The notes beneath the pieces are model-generated. The model did not search any database and was not told the origin of the DNA. It worked only from the letters and a program-made list of their open reading frames with translations. Of a DNA stretch of 40,972 nucleotides, positions 18,352-26,858 are shown piece by piece (positions within the stretch are counted from its first letter, which is position 1; each line of letters begins with the position of its first letter). Position numbers and translations under genes: made by a program. The DNA is taken from positions 1 to 40,972 of the forward strand of contig JBLIOL010000007.1 in assembly GCA_047639615.1 (NCBI GenBank). The letters run 5' to 3'. The DNA comes from CAYWNK01 sp047639615 (GTDB lineage: Bacteria; Planctomycetota; UBA1135; GCA-002686595).

Positions 18352-21300
18352 GTGAGCGAAATTGACCCTGAACGGCCTGCCAGCGGCACCATGCAGCGCC
18401 TCACCGAGAGACCGCCCTCTTCCGATCGTTATCGGGACGACGGTGAGTTTGCGCGCGGGGGCATGGGCTCGATTCGCCGGGTTTGGGACAGCGACCTGCG
18501 ACGTACCCTGGCCATGAAGGTGCTGCTCGAAGGTGCCAAGGACTCCGGCGGATCCGAATCGGGTTCGGGCGCGGAGGCTGAGCGGCGACTGACGCGCTTC
18601 CTCGAGGAAGCCCAAGTCACCGCGCAGTTGGAGCACCCCGGCATCATCCCGGTGCACGAGCTGGGCCTCAATGAGGACGGTCAGCTGTTCTTCACCATGC
18701 CCCTGGTGGACGGCGACGATCTGGCCGAGATCCTGCGCAAGGTGCGTGACGCTGAAGGCAACTGGACTCTGACGCGCGCGGTGGGTGTGCTACTCAAAGT
18801 CTGCGAGGCCATGGGCTTTGCCCATTCGCGCAACGTGGTGCACCGCGACCTGAAGCCGGCCAATATCATGGTGGGCGCCTTCGGCGAGGTATACGTCATG
18901 GACTGGGGCCTCGCTCGGGTGCTCGACGAGCAGCAAGGGCGCGCTCAGCTCAAGCCGCAACGCGCTTGGCGGCGGAGTAAGAAAATTCGCACGGAACGCG
19001 GAGATGCCTCCGACTCCGATCACGTGAGTCCCTTGCGCACACTCGACGGTGAAGTGGTGGGAACGCCCGCTTACATGGCGCCGGAGCAGGCCCGTGGCGA
19101 GCTCGCTAGTGTCGGCCCGGCCTCCGATGTGTACTCGATTGGATCGATTCTCTACCACCTGATCTCCGGGGCCATGCCCTTCTCGGGTACATCCAAACGT
19201 CTCGGCGCTTTGGAAGTTTGGAATCGCGTTAAGGATGGTGCGCCGGATCCCTTGGGGCAGGTCGCGCCGGATGCGCCGGAGGAGTTGGTGGCGATCTGTC
19301 AGCGAGCCATGGCGCGCGATCCCTTGGCGCGCTACCCGGATACCACCGACATGGGCGAGGACCTGCGCGCGTACCTGGAAGGGCGCGTGGTGCGCGCCCA
19401 TGCCAGCGGCGCCTGGGCGGAGTTCCGCAAGTGGGTCGGTCGTAACAGGTCACTCGCGATCACCGCGTTGGTGGGCTTGGTGGTTAGCTTCGGTGCGCTT
19501 GGATTCGCGGGTTGGAGTCAGCGCCGCGCGAACCAGACCCTGGCCGGCATCAACGACAAGCTTGGCGAGAGCAACCAGGAGTTGACGACGGTCAACCAGA
19601 CACTCGAGAACACCAACAAGGCGCTGGATGAGTCGCGCCAGGCCACCGAGGCCAAGCGCCAAGAAGCCGACGAAGCTAGCGCACAGGCCCAGCTTTCCCG
19701 TGGGGAGGCACAGCGTCAGGCTTACGCGGCGCAGTTGGGTGCAGCGGCCTTGCACCTAACCCAGGAGAACCCGACCGAGCTGCGGCGAAGTCTGGAGCAA
19801 GCGCCGGCCCACCTGCGCGGCTGGGAGTGGCGCTTCCTAGCGCTCAATCAGGAGCGCTCGCTCTTGGACATCGAGCTCTTTGGTGGTGGTGCACGCAGAG
19901 CTGCATGGTGGGGCGCTGATCGCGGCATCGTGGCGGTGGGTGCGGGGGGCGCGATGGGGCTCTTCGACTTGGCCAGCGGCGAGCTACAACTGGGCGAGCA
20001 GAGCGGCCGCTTCACGATTAGCGCCTTGGGCGTGGCACCGCATGCTGGCCTCTTCGCTACGGGCTCGCGCTCAGGCCAACTGTCCCTTTGGGATCCCGCG
20101 CGCTCGCGGCAGCCGCTGCGTACGCGGCTGTGGGAACGCGAAATAGCTGCTCTGGCTTGGTCTCCCGACGGGCAACTATTAGCCGCGGCTGAGGGTGATG
20201 GCTATGAGTTACTTCTGGGGTTGGAATCCTTGCAGGATGCGCGTCCCGGGCGCATCGCGATCTTGAACCCGGCAGGCAAGCTACTGCGCCTCCTCGAGGG
20301 ACATCCGGCGCAGGTCTCCGACCTTGTGTTCATGGCTGACGGCAAGCGCCTAGTTTCCGTGGGCCAGGGCGGGCGCGCCTACATCTGGGATGTGGAGAGC
20401 GGTGAGCGCTTGGAAGCGCTGCCCAATCACGGCGCGCCGATCCTGTCCGTGGATGTCGCCAGCGATGGCCGCATCGTAATCAGCACGGCAGAGAACAGCG
20501 CCTACCTGTGGAGCGACGTGCGTGGTAGCGCGCCGAGGCGCTTGGAAGGCCATTCGGAACAGGTCCACGACGTTGTCTTCTCGCCGGACGGCAAGACCAT
20601 CGCCAGCGCCTCTGCGGACGGGACCCTGCGGCTTTGGGATAGCAGCACCCTGGCTACTTTGGCGGTGATCAGCGGCCATCAAGGCCCGGTCGTCTCCGTA
20701 CGCTTCGACCCCAGTGGTGAGCATTTACTCAGTGCTGGCTGGGAGGATGGCATGCGTGTTTGGGAGGCGCAGACCGGTGGGCCGGTGGCGGCCGTGGGGC
20801 CGACGGATCAGCAGTTAACTCCTCTGGACCTGTCCAACTCAGCAGTCGGGAGTTGGAAACCAGCACCCTTGTCCTGGTTGAGCCTACCGGGAGCCGGCGG
20901 CGAGGAGCGTTATCTGTTGGGTGAGTACGCAAAGGCGAGCACCGATGGCGCGCGCATCTTGCACCTTGGCTCCGCACGGCGTCTGCGCAAGGTCTTCGCC
21001 GCTGACCTGTGGAATGGCAGCACGGGTGAGCATCAAGCACAGCTGACCGGGCACAGTGACCGCATCACCGCCCTAGCCCTATCGGCGGACGGCACGCTGG
21101 CGGCCACGGGGTCGGAGGACTTGACCGTGCGGATCTGGGATGCGCGAGAGGGGACCCTGATTCGGCCCCTCGGCAATCTGCGCGCCACCGTAGGAGCCTT
21201 GGCTTTTGACGCGACAGGGGAACACCTAGCCATCGGTACGGCCGATGGGCGCACCTTGATTCACGACCTGGACGCAGGCCTGTCCGTGGAGTGCGCGGGC

Positions 21301-21708
21301 CGACATCAGGGCGGGGTCACCTCCCTCGCCTGGAGTCCAGACGCGAGTCAGTTGGCCAGCGGTGGACGGGACAAGCGCGTGCGCCTCTGGCACGGACGCT
21401 CGGGCCGCGAACTAGCGCAACTTTTTGGTCACTCGGGCGCGGTCACGAGCTTGGTCTTCCACCCCGGCGGCAAGCGTCTAGTCTCCGGCGGGCGCGACCG
21501 TCGCGTGCACATCTGGGACCCGATCACCGGCGACAGCCTGCTGACCCTGACCGACTTCGACGAGGTCATTCAGGGCGTCGCCTTCGGCCAGTACGGCCGG
21601 CGCCTGATCGTGAGCATGGGTACGGGCGCCCCCGAGGCGCGCGTCTTCGATAGCAGTATCCTGGACGCGCGCGAACTTTGGCGCGCTCCGGCCGCGAGCC
21701 GGAAGTAG
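18352..21708 (+). CDS. Transmembrane Ser/Thr protein kinase with C-terminal WD40 repeats
   Basis: The chosen GTG 18352 gives 1118 residues; ATG 18391 and GTG 18280 are alternatives. The kinase domain spans about 27-350: FARGGMGSIRRV loop, K56 (LAMKVL), H164-R-D166 with LKPAN, D184-W-G (MDWGLARV, a DWG variant common in this kinase type), and GTPAYMAPEQ. One membrane helix at about 367-388 is followed by coiled coil to about 470. At least ten WD40 blades then follow, recognisable as GH..V..v.fspdG....s...d..v.iWD units, probably forming two beta-propellers outside the cytoplasm. It may sense or scaffold extracytoplasmic proteins. The gene is divergent from the 17278-18243 gene. Confidence 0.94.
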   Translation: MSEIDPERPASGTMQRLTERPPSSDRYRDDGEFARGGMGSIRRVWDSDLRRTLAMKVLLEGAKDSGGSESGSGAEAERRLTRFLEEAQVTAQLEHPGIIPVHELGLNEDGQLFFTMPLVDGDDLAEILRKVRDAEGNWTLTRAVGVLLKVCEAMGFAHSRNVVHRDLKPANIMVGAFGEVYVMDWGLARVLDEQQGRAQLKPQRAWRRSKKIRTERGDASDSDHVSPLRTLDGEVVGTPAYMAPEQARGELASVGPASDVYSIGSILYHLISGAMPFSGTSKRLGALEVWNRVKDGAPDPLGQVAPDAPEELVAICQRAMARDPLARYPDTTDMGEDLRAYLEGRVVRAHASGAWAEFRKWVGRNRSLAITALVGLVVSFGALGFAGWSQRRANQTLAGINDKLGESNQELTTVNQTLENTNKALDESRQATEAKRQEADEASAQAQLSRGEAQRQAYAAQLGAAALHLTQENPTELRRSLEQAPAHLRGWEWRFLALNQERSLLDIELFGGGARRAAWWGADRGIVAVGAGGAMGLFDLASGELQLGEQSGRFTISALGVAPHAGLFATGSRSGQLSLWDPARSRQPLRTRLWEREIAALAWSPDGQLLAAAEGDGYELLLGLESLQDARPGRIAILNPAGKLLRLLEGHPAQVSDLVFMADGKRLVSVGQGGRAYIWDVESGERLEALPNHGAPILSVDVASDGRIVISTAENSAYLWSDVRGSAPRRLEGHSEQVHDVVFSPDGKTIASASADGTLRLWDSSTLATLAVISGHQGPVVSVRFDPSGEHLLSAGWEDGMRVWEAQTGGPVAAVGPTDQQLTPLDLSNSAVGSWKPAPLSWLSLPGAGGEERYLLGEYAKASTDGARILHLGSARRLRKVFAADLWNGSTGEHQAQLTGHSDRITALALSADGTLAATGSEDLTVRIWDAREGTLIRPLGNLRATVGALAFDATGEHLAIGTADGRTLIHDLDAGLSVECAGRHQGGVTSLAWSPDASQLASGGRDKRVRLWHGRSGRELAQLFGHSGAVTSLVFHPGGKRLVSGGRDRRVHIWDPITGDSLLTLTDFDEVIQGVAFGQYGRRLIVSMGTGAPEARVFDSSILDARELWRAPAASRK

Positions 21709-21744
21709 ACCCTGCGGGGGCCATAACGGCCAGTTAGGGGCGGT

Positions 21745-21770
21745 TTGAGCGATATTCTGAAATCACTCAA
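21745..21770 (+). terminator. Weak stem-loop after the WD40 kinase gene
   Basis: TTGAGCGAT (21745-21753) pairs with ATCACTCAA (21762-21770) with one mismatch and an 8-base loop. It is followed by CCGAATTTTGG, which includes a short T run. It could end kinase transcription or act as an operator for the following small lipoprotein gene. Confidence 0.35.
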
Positions 21771-21842
21771 CCGAATTTTGGAAGGGCTCCCGTTCTAAAG
21801 AGGGTCGACGCAAAGGGCGTTGGCAGCACAGAGAGAACCCAA

Positions 21843-21998
21843 ATGCAAACCACCCGAAACAACTTCGCTCGCCTCCTTCTGGCCTGCCTCGCCTGCTGCT
21901 TTGCCAGCTGCTCCGGATCGTCTTCTGAGGGCAATGGCGCCCAAGACGGCGAAGCCGTTTGGAACCAGTTCGACTGGGACACCGAAGACTGGAGCTAA
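21843..21998 (+). CDS. Small lipoprotein (51 residues)
   Basis: This short ORF encodes 51 residues. It starts with MQTTRNNFARLLLACLACC and has a lipobox F-A-S-C with the lipidated Cys at residue 23. The mature part is only about 29 residues: a Ser/Gly-rich linker and an acidic, Trp-rich end (VWNQFDWDTEDWS). Basic N-terminus, hydrophobic core and lipobox together are hard to explain by chance. A GAGAGA purine run lies 7 bases upstream of the ATG. The gene is 56 bp before the coiled-coil SGG-repeat protein and probably shares its transcript. Function unknown; it may tether or accompany its neighbour. Confidence 0.7.
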   Translation: MQTTRNNFARLLLACLACCFASCSGSSSEGNGAQDGEAVWNQFDWDTEDWS

Positions 21999-22054
21999 GC
22001 CCGGGCCCACGCCCAGGCCCACCACCCACTACCACGCAAACACATACACTCGCC

Positions 22055-22939
22055 ATGAACAATTCCATCACCGCCGCCGTCCTCATCGCTTCCTCCGCTG
22101 CTGTCTTCGCCTTTGCTCCCGCCGGAGGTAACAACGATCTGCCGCACGTCTTCGAGTCCGGCACCCCGGCCCGCGCCGCCGAAGTGAACGAGAACTTCCA
22201 AAGCCTGCTGACTCGCATCCAAGAGCTTGAGTTGCAGATCGAAACGCTCGTAGACAAGACCCAGTTCATGACCGTTGTCCAGGAAGACCTGAATGGTATG
22301 GCCGGTCCCCACATGGTCATCGAAGGCGCCAACGTCCACGTTCGCTCCGGCTCCGGCGCTACCGACGATGGTGGAACTCCCACCGGCCTCGGCAACCTGG
22401 TCATCGGCTACAACGAGATCGGCAGCCTATCCCCGGCCGACCGTATCGGCGCCCACAACTTCGTCATGGGCAAGCGCAACGCCTACACCAAGATCGCTGG
22501 CATCGTGGCTGGTGCTGACAACCGCATCGATGGCACCTTCGCAGCTATCATCGCTGGGCGCCACGGCAGGGTCAGCGGCGAGTTCTCCTCGATCACCGGC
22601 GGCGGCGGCGAGACACCCAACCTGTTCAACGAAGTGATCGGCGAGTACGCCAGCATCAACGGCGGCTTCCGCAACATGGCCTCCGGCGACCAATCCGCCA
22701 TCAGCGGAGGCAGCAACAACGAGGCTACCGGCTTCCTTACCAGCATCCTGGGCGGCACTTCGAACGTAGCGAGCGGTGCAGGTGCTGCGGTCTCCGGCGG
22801 CGCAGGCAACGAGGCAACCGGTGCCAATGCAGCCATCAGCGGCGGCCAAAATGGCCAAGCCGGCGGCGTGTCCTCTTCAGTCACCGGTGGCTTGAGCCGC
22901 AGCGTGACCCAGAACTTCGACTGCGCCGACTGCAACTAA
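22055..22939 (+). CDS. Secreted coiled-coil protein with SGG repeats (trimeric-adhesin-head-like)
   Basis: ATG 22055 gives 294 residues with a signal peptide (MNNSITAAVLIASSAAVFAFAPA). Residues about 37-68 form a coiled coil (ARAAEVNENFQSLLTRIQEL). After a VRSGSGATDDGG segment, the second half is a chain of short repeats with consensus S-[IV]-x-G-G-x-x-N-x-A-[ST]-G, for example AISGGSNNEATG and AVSGGAGNEATG. These resemble the left-handed beta-roll repeats of YadA/Hia-type head domains, although no membrane anchor domain is visible and the protein simply ends after the repeats with CADCN. It is probably secreted or surface-linked through another partner. Codons are GC-rich and uniform; a strong terminator follows. 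Confidence 0.85.
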   Translation: MNNSITAAVLIASSAAVFAFAPAGGNNDLPHVFESGTPARAAEVNENFQSLLTRIQELELQIETLVDKTQFMTVVQEDLNGMAGPHMVIEGANVHVRSGSGATDDGGTPTGLGNLVIGYNEIGSLSPADRIGAHNFVMGKRNAYTKIAGIVAGADNRIDGTFAAIIAGRHGRVSGEFSSITGGGGETPNLFNEVIGEYASINGGFRNMASGDQSAISGGSNNEATGFLTSILGGTSNVASGAGAAVSGGAGNEATGANAAISGGQNGQAGGVSSSVTGGLSRSVTQNFDCADCN

Positions 22940-22957
22940 GCGCACCACAAGACCATA

Positions 22958-22999
22958 AGAGCCCCGCTCCAGGTCCAACCTGGAGCGGGGCTCTCTTTT
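22958..22999 (+). terminator. Rho-independent terminator
   Basis: A perfect 17-bp stem (22958-22974 with 22978-22994, beginning AGAGCCCCGC) encloses a CCA loop and is followed by CTTTT. It lies 18 bp after the stop of the SGG-repeat gene and is the clearest terminator in the window. A solo end of the fold-back repeat begins right after it. Confidence 0.92.
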
Positions 23000-23000
23000 G

Positions 23001-23035
23001 CCTCGCAAATTCGGCTATGCGCGACACGCACCTAG
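23001..23035. repeat. Solo right end of the CTAG fold-back repeat
   Basis: These 35 bases match the right terminal repeat of the elements at 30388 and 38772 at 33 of 35 positions, ending in CTAG. No left half is present: the sequence directly before it is the T run of a terminator. It is likely a remnant of a deleted copy, or an end captured by rearrangement. The following bases to 23194 hold no gene I can support. Confidence 0.8.
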
Positions 23036-23194
23036 GAGCAGCCCCAGGATTAGAGAGGTGGTGAGCCTTGAAGTGGTTGTCATCGCGTGAGTCGGGCGGC
23101 GAGAGATGCGGGGTGCAGGCCCGTCGGTGCCGCCGCGTAGCAACTGGTCAACACTCCACAGCGAGGCCTCTCACCGGCGGTCACTCACATACGG

Positions 23195-26062
23195 CTACTT
23201 CTTGGTTGTGCCGCGCAGCTGGGCCAAGATGTCTAGCCAGCGCGGAGATTCACCGAGTGCCTGCTTCATGGCATCCGATTCCAGGATGGTATTGGCGTTG
23301 CTTAGGCCCGCATCTATGGCTTGCTCGAGAAGGTCTAGGGCGTGCTCACGTGCTGCGGAGATCTCGTCCATATCCGGCGGATCCACCTGTTCGAGGTATA
23401 CCGCCCATTCGGACCAGAGATCGGCGCCTTGGACTAAGGGATCTAGCTCCTCGGGCATCTGCTCCTCGAAGTGATCCAGAGCTGCGCGCGCTTCATCGGG
23501 GCGCTTCAAGCGGATGAGCGCGAGGGCCGAGCTGTAGTCCATCAAGCCTCGCAGCGCGGCTAGGGTTGGCTTGTTTGGGCTCAGGCGCACAGCATCCCGA
23601 AGGAATCGTTCGGCGCGTTGGAGAATGGTGCGTGTTTCCGCCCACTTGCCTTCGCCTAGGCCTCGATTGAGTGCCAGATTGAAGAGCGAGACTGCCGCGC
23701 GTTCTGTCATGCGGGCATTCTCTGGGTGGTTGCGGCAGTTCTCTTCGGCGACCTGAGCCTGGTCCAAGAGCAATTCCCCGGCTTCGGCCTGACGGCCGGC
23801 CCGAGAGAGAATTAGGCCGTGGTTCATCAGCGCTTCCATCAACGTGATGCCATAACGCTCGACGGCTGGGTAGTCCCTGGCAAGGAGTCGGGCGAGTTCG
23901 ACGGCTGGCTCGCTCGCGAGCACGGCCTTCTCATGTTCGCCCCGTACGGACAGGGCCTCAGCCAAGCGGCCGGATTGGTCGCCGAGGTTCTCTCGAATGC
24001 GGCGGTCGTTGGGGTCCAGGTTGAGCGCTTGGCGTGAGAGCTCAACAATCTCCGCAAGCTCGAGGTGCGATTCCTCTTTGAGATTCAGTGCCAGCAGGGC
24101 GTTGAGCCTGTAGAAGCGCAGCCTCGCGAGGTTCTGAAAGGACTTTGCGTGTCCAGGTCGGAGTTCGAGTTCTTGTTCCGCGAGTTCTACTCCCTCCTCG
24201 GCGATCATCAGGGAATCGTCCACAAGGCCCGCATTGAAGAGGAGGTATGCGTAGGTCCCCAGGCTGACCACCAGCTGCGGCCCGGCAAGATTTTCCTCAG
24301 GAGCTTCTGCGGCGACTTCGCGCATCAGCGATAGAGCCTCGACGTAGGGCTCTAGCTCTTCCATGGAGTTGGCCCCGAGGCATGTCAAGGCAGCACTTCG
24401 CTCCACGCCCAAGGACATCTCCCGCTTGAAGGCGATAGCCGCTTCGGCGGAGATGCCTTCCATGACGCGCAGCTCTTTGAAGATCGCAACCTCTTCCTTG
24501 TAGGCCGCTATGGCTTCCTCGAGCTGCTCGGTGTCCCCAAGAGCATCGCCACGCAAGCGCAGTACGTGGGCGTGGTTCGAGCGTAGGCGTAGGTCGTCGG
24601 GCCGCTCCACTTCCAGGCCTTTGAGCAGCACCAAGGCTCGATCGATAGCCTCCAGCCGCATGCGTTGCATCTGCGGGGTTTGGGACAGCGGCCCCTCAGC
24701 CATGTCGGCGAGCAGAGAGCGAATCGCCTCGAGCGTGATCGTGAAATGCCGGTCGGCGCTGGCGTGGGCTAGCTGCTCTTCATGGTAGGCGGCCTCAACC
24801 TTAGTCATGGCCCACTGGCTGAAGAGTGCCCAGCTCAAGGGGGCTAGCATGAGCAATGAAGCGACGGCTGCCTGCATGGGCTTGCGCCGAGCCCAGCGTA
24901 TGGAGCGCAGCATGGCGCTGGGCGGTCGCGCGATGATGCGGCCGCCGCCGATCAGGCGCTCCATGTCATCCCGGAAATCCCCAGCGCTGGGGTAGCGACG
25001 CGCGGGTGAGGGATCCATGGCCATCATGCAGACCACTTCTGCCTGCGGGCTGAGGGTCGCGTTGAGCCGCCTCGGTGCTTCCGGATGGGCCTCGTGAATC
25101 AGGTGCCGCACGCGCTCGGCGGAGTGGCTCTTGTAGGGTTGCTTGAGGGTCAGTAGCTCGTAGAGGGTCACGCCTAGGGCGTACACATCCGAACGCTGGT
25201 CGAGCTCATCGGTGCTGCCGTCTAATTGCTCGGGCGACATGTAGAGCAAGGACCCTGGCTGGGCACCCGTGACGGTCAGGCGCGTTGCATCGGAGACGCG
25301 TGCGACCCCGAAGTCGATCAGCACGGCGCGCCCAGCGGCGGTGAGCATGACGTTCGACGGTTTGATGTCACGGTGCAGTACGCCCCGTTGGTGCGCGTGC
25401 TCCAGGGCGTCGGCCACCTGGCTAACGATGCGCAGGATGGCGCGCTCCCAGGCCCCTTTGAATATGGGCCCCGTGCACGGGCCCGCATCTGCTTCGCTCG
25501 GCAAGTTGTCCTGCAGGATCTCTGCCAGGAGCTCGCCGGAGAGCTTCTCCGGCGGATGCTTGCGAAGCTTGTCCAGCAAGGTGTCGAGGGCCACGCCCGG
25601 CACCCAGCCTTGGGCTAAGAACGGAATGCCGTGCTCTTCACCTGAGTCCACGATCGGCGCGATGCCGGGGTGATCGAGGCGTGAGGCTGACTCTAGCTCC
25701 CTACTGAAACGCTTGCGGGAGCGATCGAAGTAGAGCTGCTCAGGGCGGATGAGTTTGAGCGCCACCCGCTCCCCGGTTGGCGCCTCCGCCAGGAAGACCA
25801 CGCCCATGCCGCCGGCACCCAATCGCCGCAGCAGGCTATAGCCCCCAATCTCATCGGGGAAATCCCCCTGATCGGTGGCTGGCAGCTCGAGCAGACCCGC
25901 AGCACGCAGGGCGTCGATACTGCTCCGAAAGGCCTCCACACGTTCGGGATGCCCCGCCTCGATGCGCTCAGCGGCTTCGTCGGGGGGGATGCCTTCCTCA
26001 ACCTGTTCGAGATAGGCGAAGACGAGCTCGTCGAGTTCGTCGTCGTGGGGCTGCAGAGGCAT
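23195..26062 (-). CDS. Transmembrane Ser/Thr protein kinase with helical (TPR-like) C-terminus
   Basis: This 955-residue protein has an N-terminal helical segment (LVFAYLEQVEEGIPPDEA) of the type seen ahead of planctomycete kinases. A Hanks kinase domain lies at about 74-370: LGAGGMGVVF, K103 (VALKLI), H230-R-D232 with IKPSN, D250-F-G and LYMSPEQ. An insertion of about 40 residues (165-205) precedes the helix leading to HRD. A membrane helix lies at about 396-416. The rest is a helical solenoid with TPR-like periodicity, such as LEEAIAAYKEEVAIFKEL and ALNLDPNDRRIRENLG. It is divergent from an ECF sigma factor gene, which may belong to the same pathway. Confidence 0.94.
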   Translation of the reverse strand: MPLQPHDDELDELVFAYLEQVEEGIPPDEAAERIEAGHPERVEAFRSSIDALRAAGLLELPATDQGDFPDEIGGYSLLRRLGAGGMGVVFLAEAPTGERVALKLIRPEQLYFDRSRKRFSRELESASRLDHPGIAPIVDSGEEHGIPFLAQGWVPGVALDTLLDKLRKHPPEKLSGELLAEILQDNLPSEADAGPCTGPIFKGAWERAILRIVSQVADALEHAHQRGVLHRDIKPSNVMLTAAGRAVLIDFGVARVSDATRLTVTGAQPGSLLYMSPEQLDGSTDELDQRSDVYALGVTLYELLTLKQPYKSHSAERVRHLIHEAHPEAPRRLNATLSPQAEVVCMMAMDPSPARRYPSAGDFRDDMERLIGGGRIIARPPSAMLRSIRWARRKPMQAAVASLLMLAPLSWALFSQWAMTKVEAAYHEEQLAHASADRHFTITLEAIRSLLADMAEGPLSQTPQMQRMRLEAIDRALVLLKGLEVERPDDLRLRSNHAHVLRLRGDALGDTEQLEEAIAAYKEEVAIFKELRVMEGISAEAAIAFKREMSLGVERSAALTCLGANSMEELEPYVEALSLMREVAAEAPEENLAGPQLVVSLGTYAYLLFNAGLVDDSLMIAEEGVELAEQELELRPGHAKSFQNLARLRFYRLNALLALNLKEESHLELAEIVELSRQALNLDPNDRRIRENLGDQSGRLAEALSVRGEHEKAVLASEPAVELARLLARDYPAVERYGITLMEALMNHGLILSRAGRQAEAGELLLDQAQVAEENCRNHPENARMTERAAVSLFNLALNRGLGEGKWAETRTILQRAERFLRDAVRLSPNKPTLAALRGLMDYSSALALIRLKRPDEARAALDHFEEQMPEELDPLVQGADLWSEWAVYLEQVDPPDMDEISAAREHALDLLEQAIDAGLSNANTILESDAMKQALGESPRWLDILAQLRGTTKK

Positions 26063-26165
26063 GGATGCAATGGTACGAGGTGGAGCGGGCAGGGTCCCAT
26101 CGAGCCCGATTGGGGATCGTCACGGGAATTCTGGTGAAGATCTGATGGTCGGCTACTCTGGTGGC

Positions 26166-26750
26166 ATGGAGCCGGATCTCGAAGCACTGACCCAGGCGGC
26201 GGCCGCCGGTGACCGGCGAGCGCTGGAGGGTCTGCTCGAGCACCATTTGCCGGCTCTGCGCGCCTATGTGCGTCTGCGCGCAGGCGCCCTGGTGCGGAAT
26301 CGTGAGGCAAGCTCCGATCTGGTGCAGTCCGTCTGTCGCGAGGTGCTGGAGCGCGCTGACAACTTTCGCTATCCCAGCGACGCGGCATTCCGGCGTTGGC
26401 TGTTCACCACGGCCCTGCGCAAGATCATGGATCGTCGCAAGTTCCATCTGGCGGAGAAGCGCGACGTGGGCCGCGACTTGCCGATCGCCTCGGAGGGCGC
26501 AGAGCTCGCGGTGTTGCAGGCCTACGGCAAGCTCACCACACCCAGCCAGAATGCGGTGGTAAAGGAGGAGCTCGAGCGCATCGAGGCCGCTATGGACCAG
26601 CTCTCCGAGGAGCAGCGTGAGGTGGTGAGCCTCTCCCACGTGGTGGGCCTCTCCCGCGCCCAAATCGCTGAACAGGTGGGCAAGTCCGAAGGCTCCGTAC
26701 GCATGCTCTTGCACCGTAGCATGGCGCGCTTAGCCGTATTGCTGCGCTGA
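26166..26750 (+). CDS. ECF-type RNA polymerase sigma factor
   Basis: ATG 26166 gives 194 residues; ATG 26145 is an alternative start. Region 2 is readable at about 50-95 (SDLVQSVCREVLERA, then FRYPSDAAFRRWLFTTALRK, then a basic DRRKFH). Region 4 is at about 145-190 (LSEEQREVVSLSHVVGLS, then a helix-turn-helix IAEQVGKSEGSVRMLLHR). No anti-sigma gene is adjacent. It diverges from a Ser/Thr kinase gene 103 bp away, an arrangement known for the ECF groups of Planctomycetota linked to kinases, so control by phosphorylation rather than by an anti-sigma factor is a plausible inference. Confidence 0.92.
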   Translation: MEPDLEALTQAAAAGDRRALEGLLEHHLPALRAYVRLRAGALVRNREASSDLVQSVCREVLERADNFRYPSDAAFRRWLFTTALRKIMDRRKFHLAEKRDVGRDLPIASEGAELAVLQAYGKLTTPSQNAVVKEELERIEAAMDQLSEEQREVVSLSHVVGLSRAQIAEQVGKSEGSVRMLLHRSMARLAVLLR

Positions 26751-26810
26751 TCTGGTGCATTCCAAGGGCCTCCTAGAGGTGGCTTTGCTGGGAGATCACA
26801 CGAGTTCCAC

Positions 26811-26854
26811 CGGGCAGGGACCGCGCCGGTAAACCCGGGCGGGTACGCTGCCCG
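26811..26854. promoter_or_regulatory. Inverted repeat in the MFS gene leader
   Basis: CGGGCAG (26811-26817) is complementary to CTGCCCG (26848-26854), which ends 4 bases before the MFS start codon. The intervening GC-rich bases could fold in the leader RNA. There is no Shine-Dalgarno sequence. Significance is uncertain. Confidence 0.2.
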
Positions 26855-26858
26855 TTCG

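Noticed and set aside
22300..22900. Repeated SGG units as a CRISPR or tandem DNA repeat
   Set aside because: The repetition is at protein level with varied codons. There are no equal direct repeats with unique spacers, and no cas genes.
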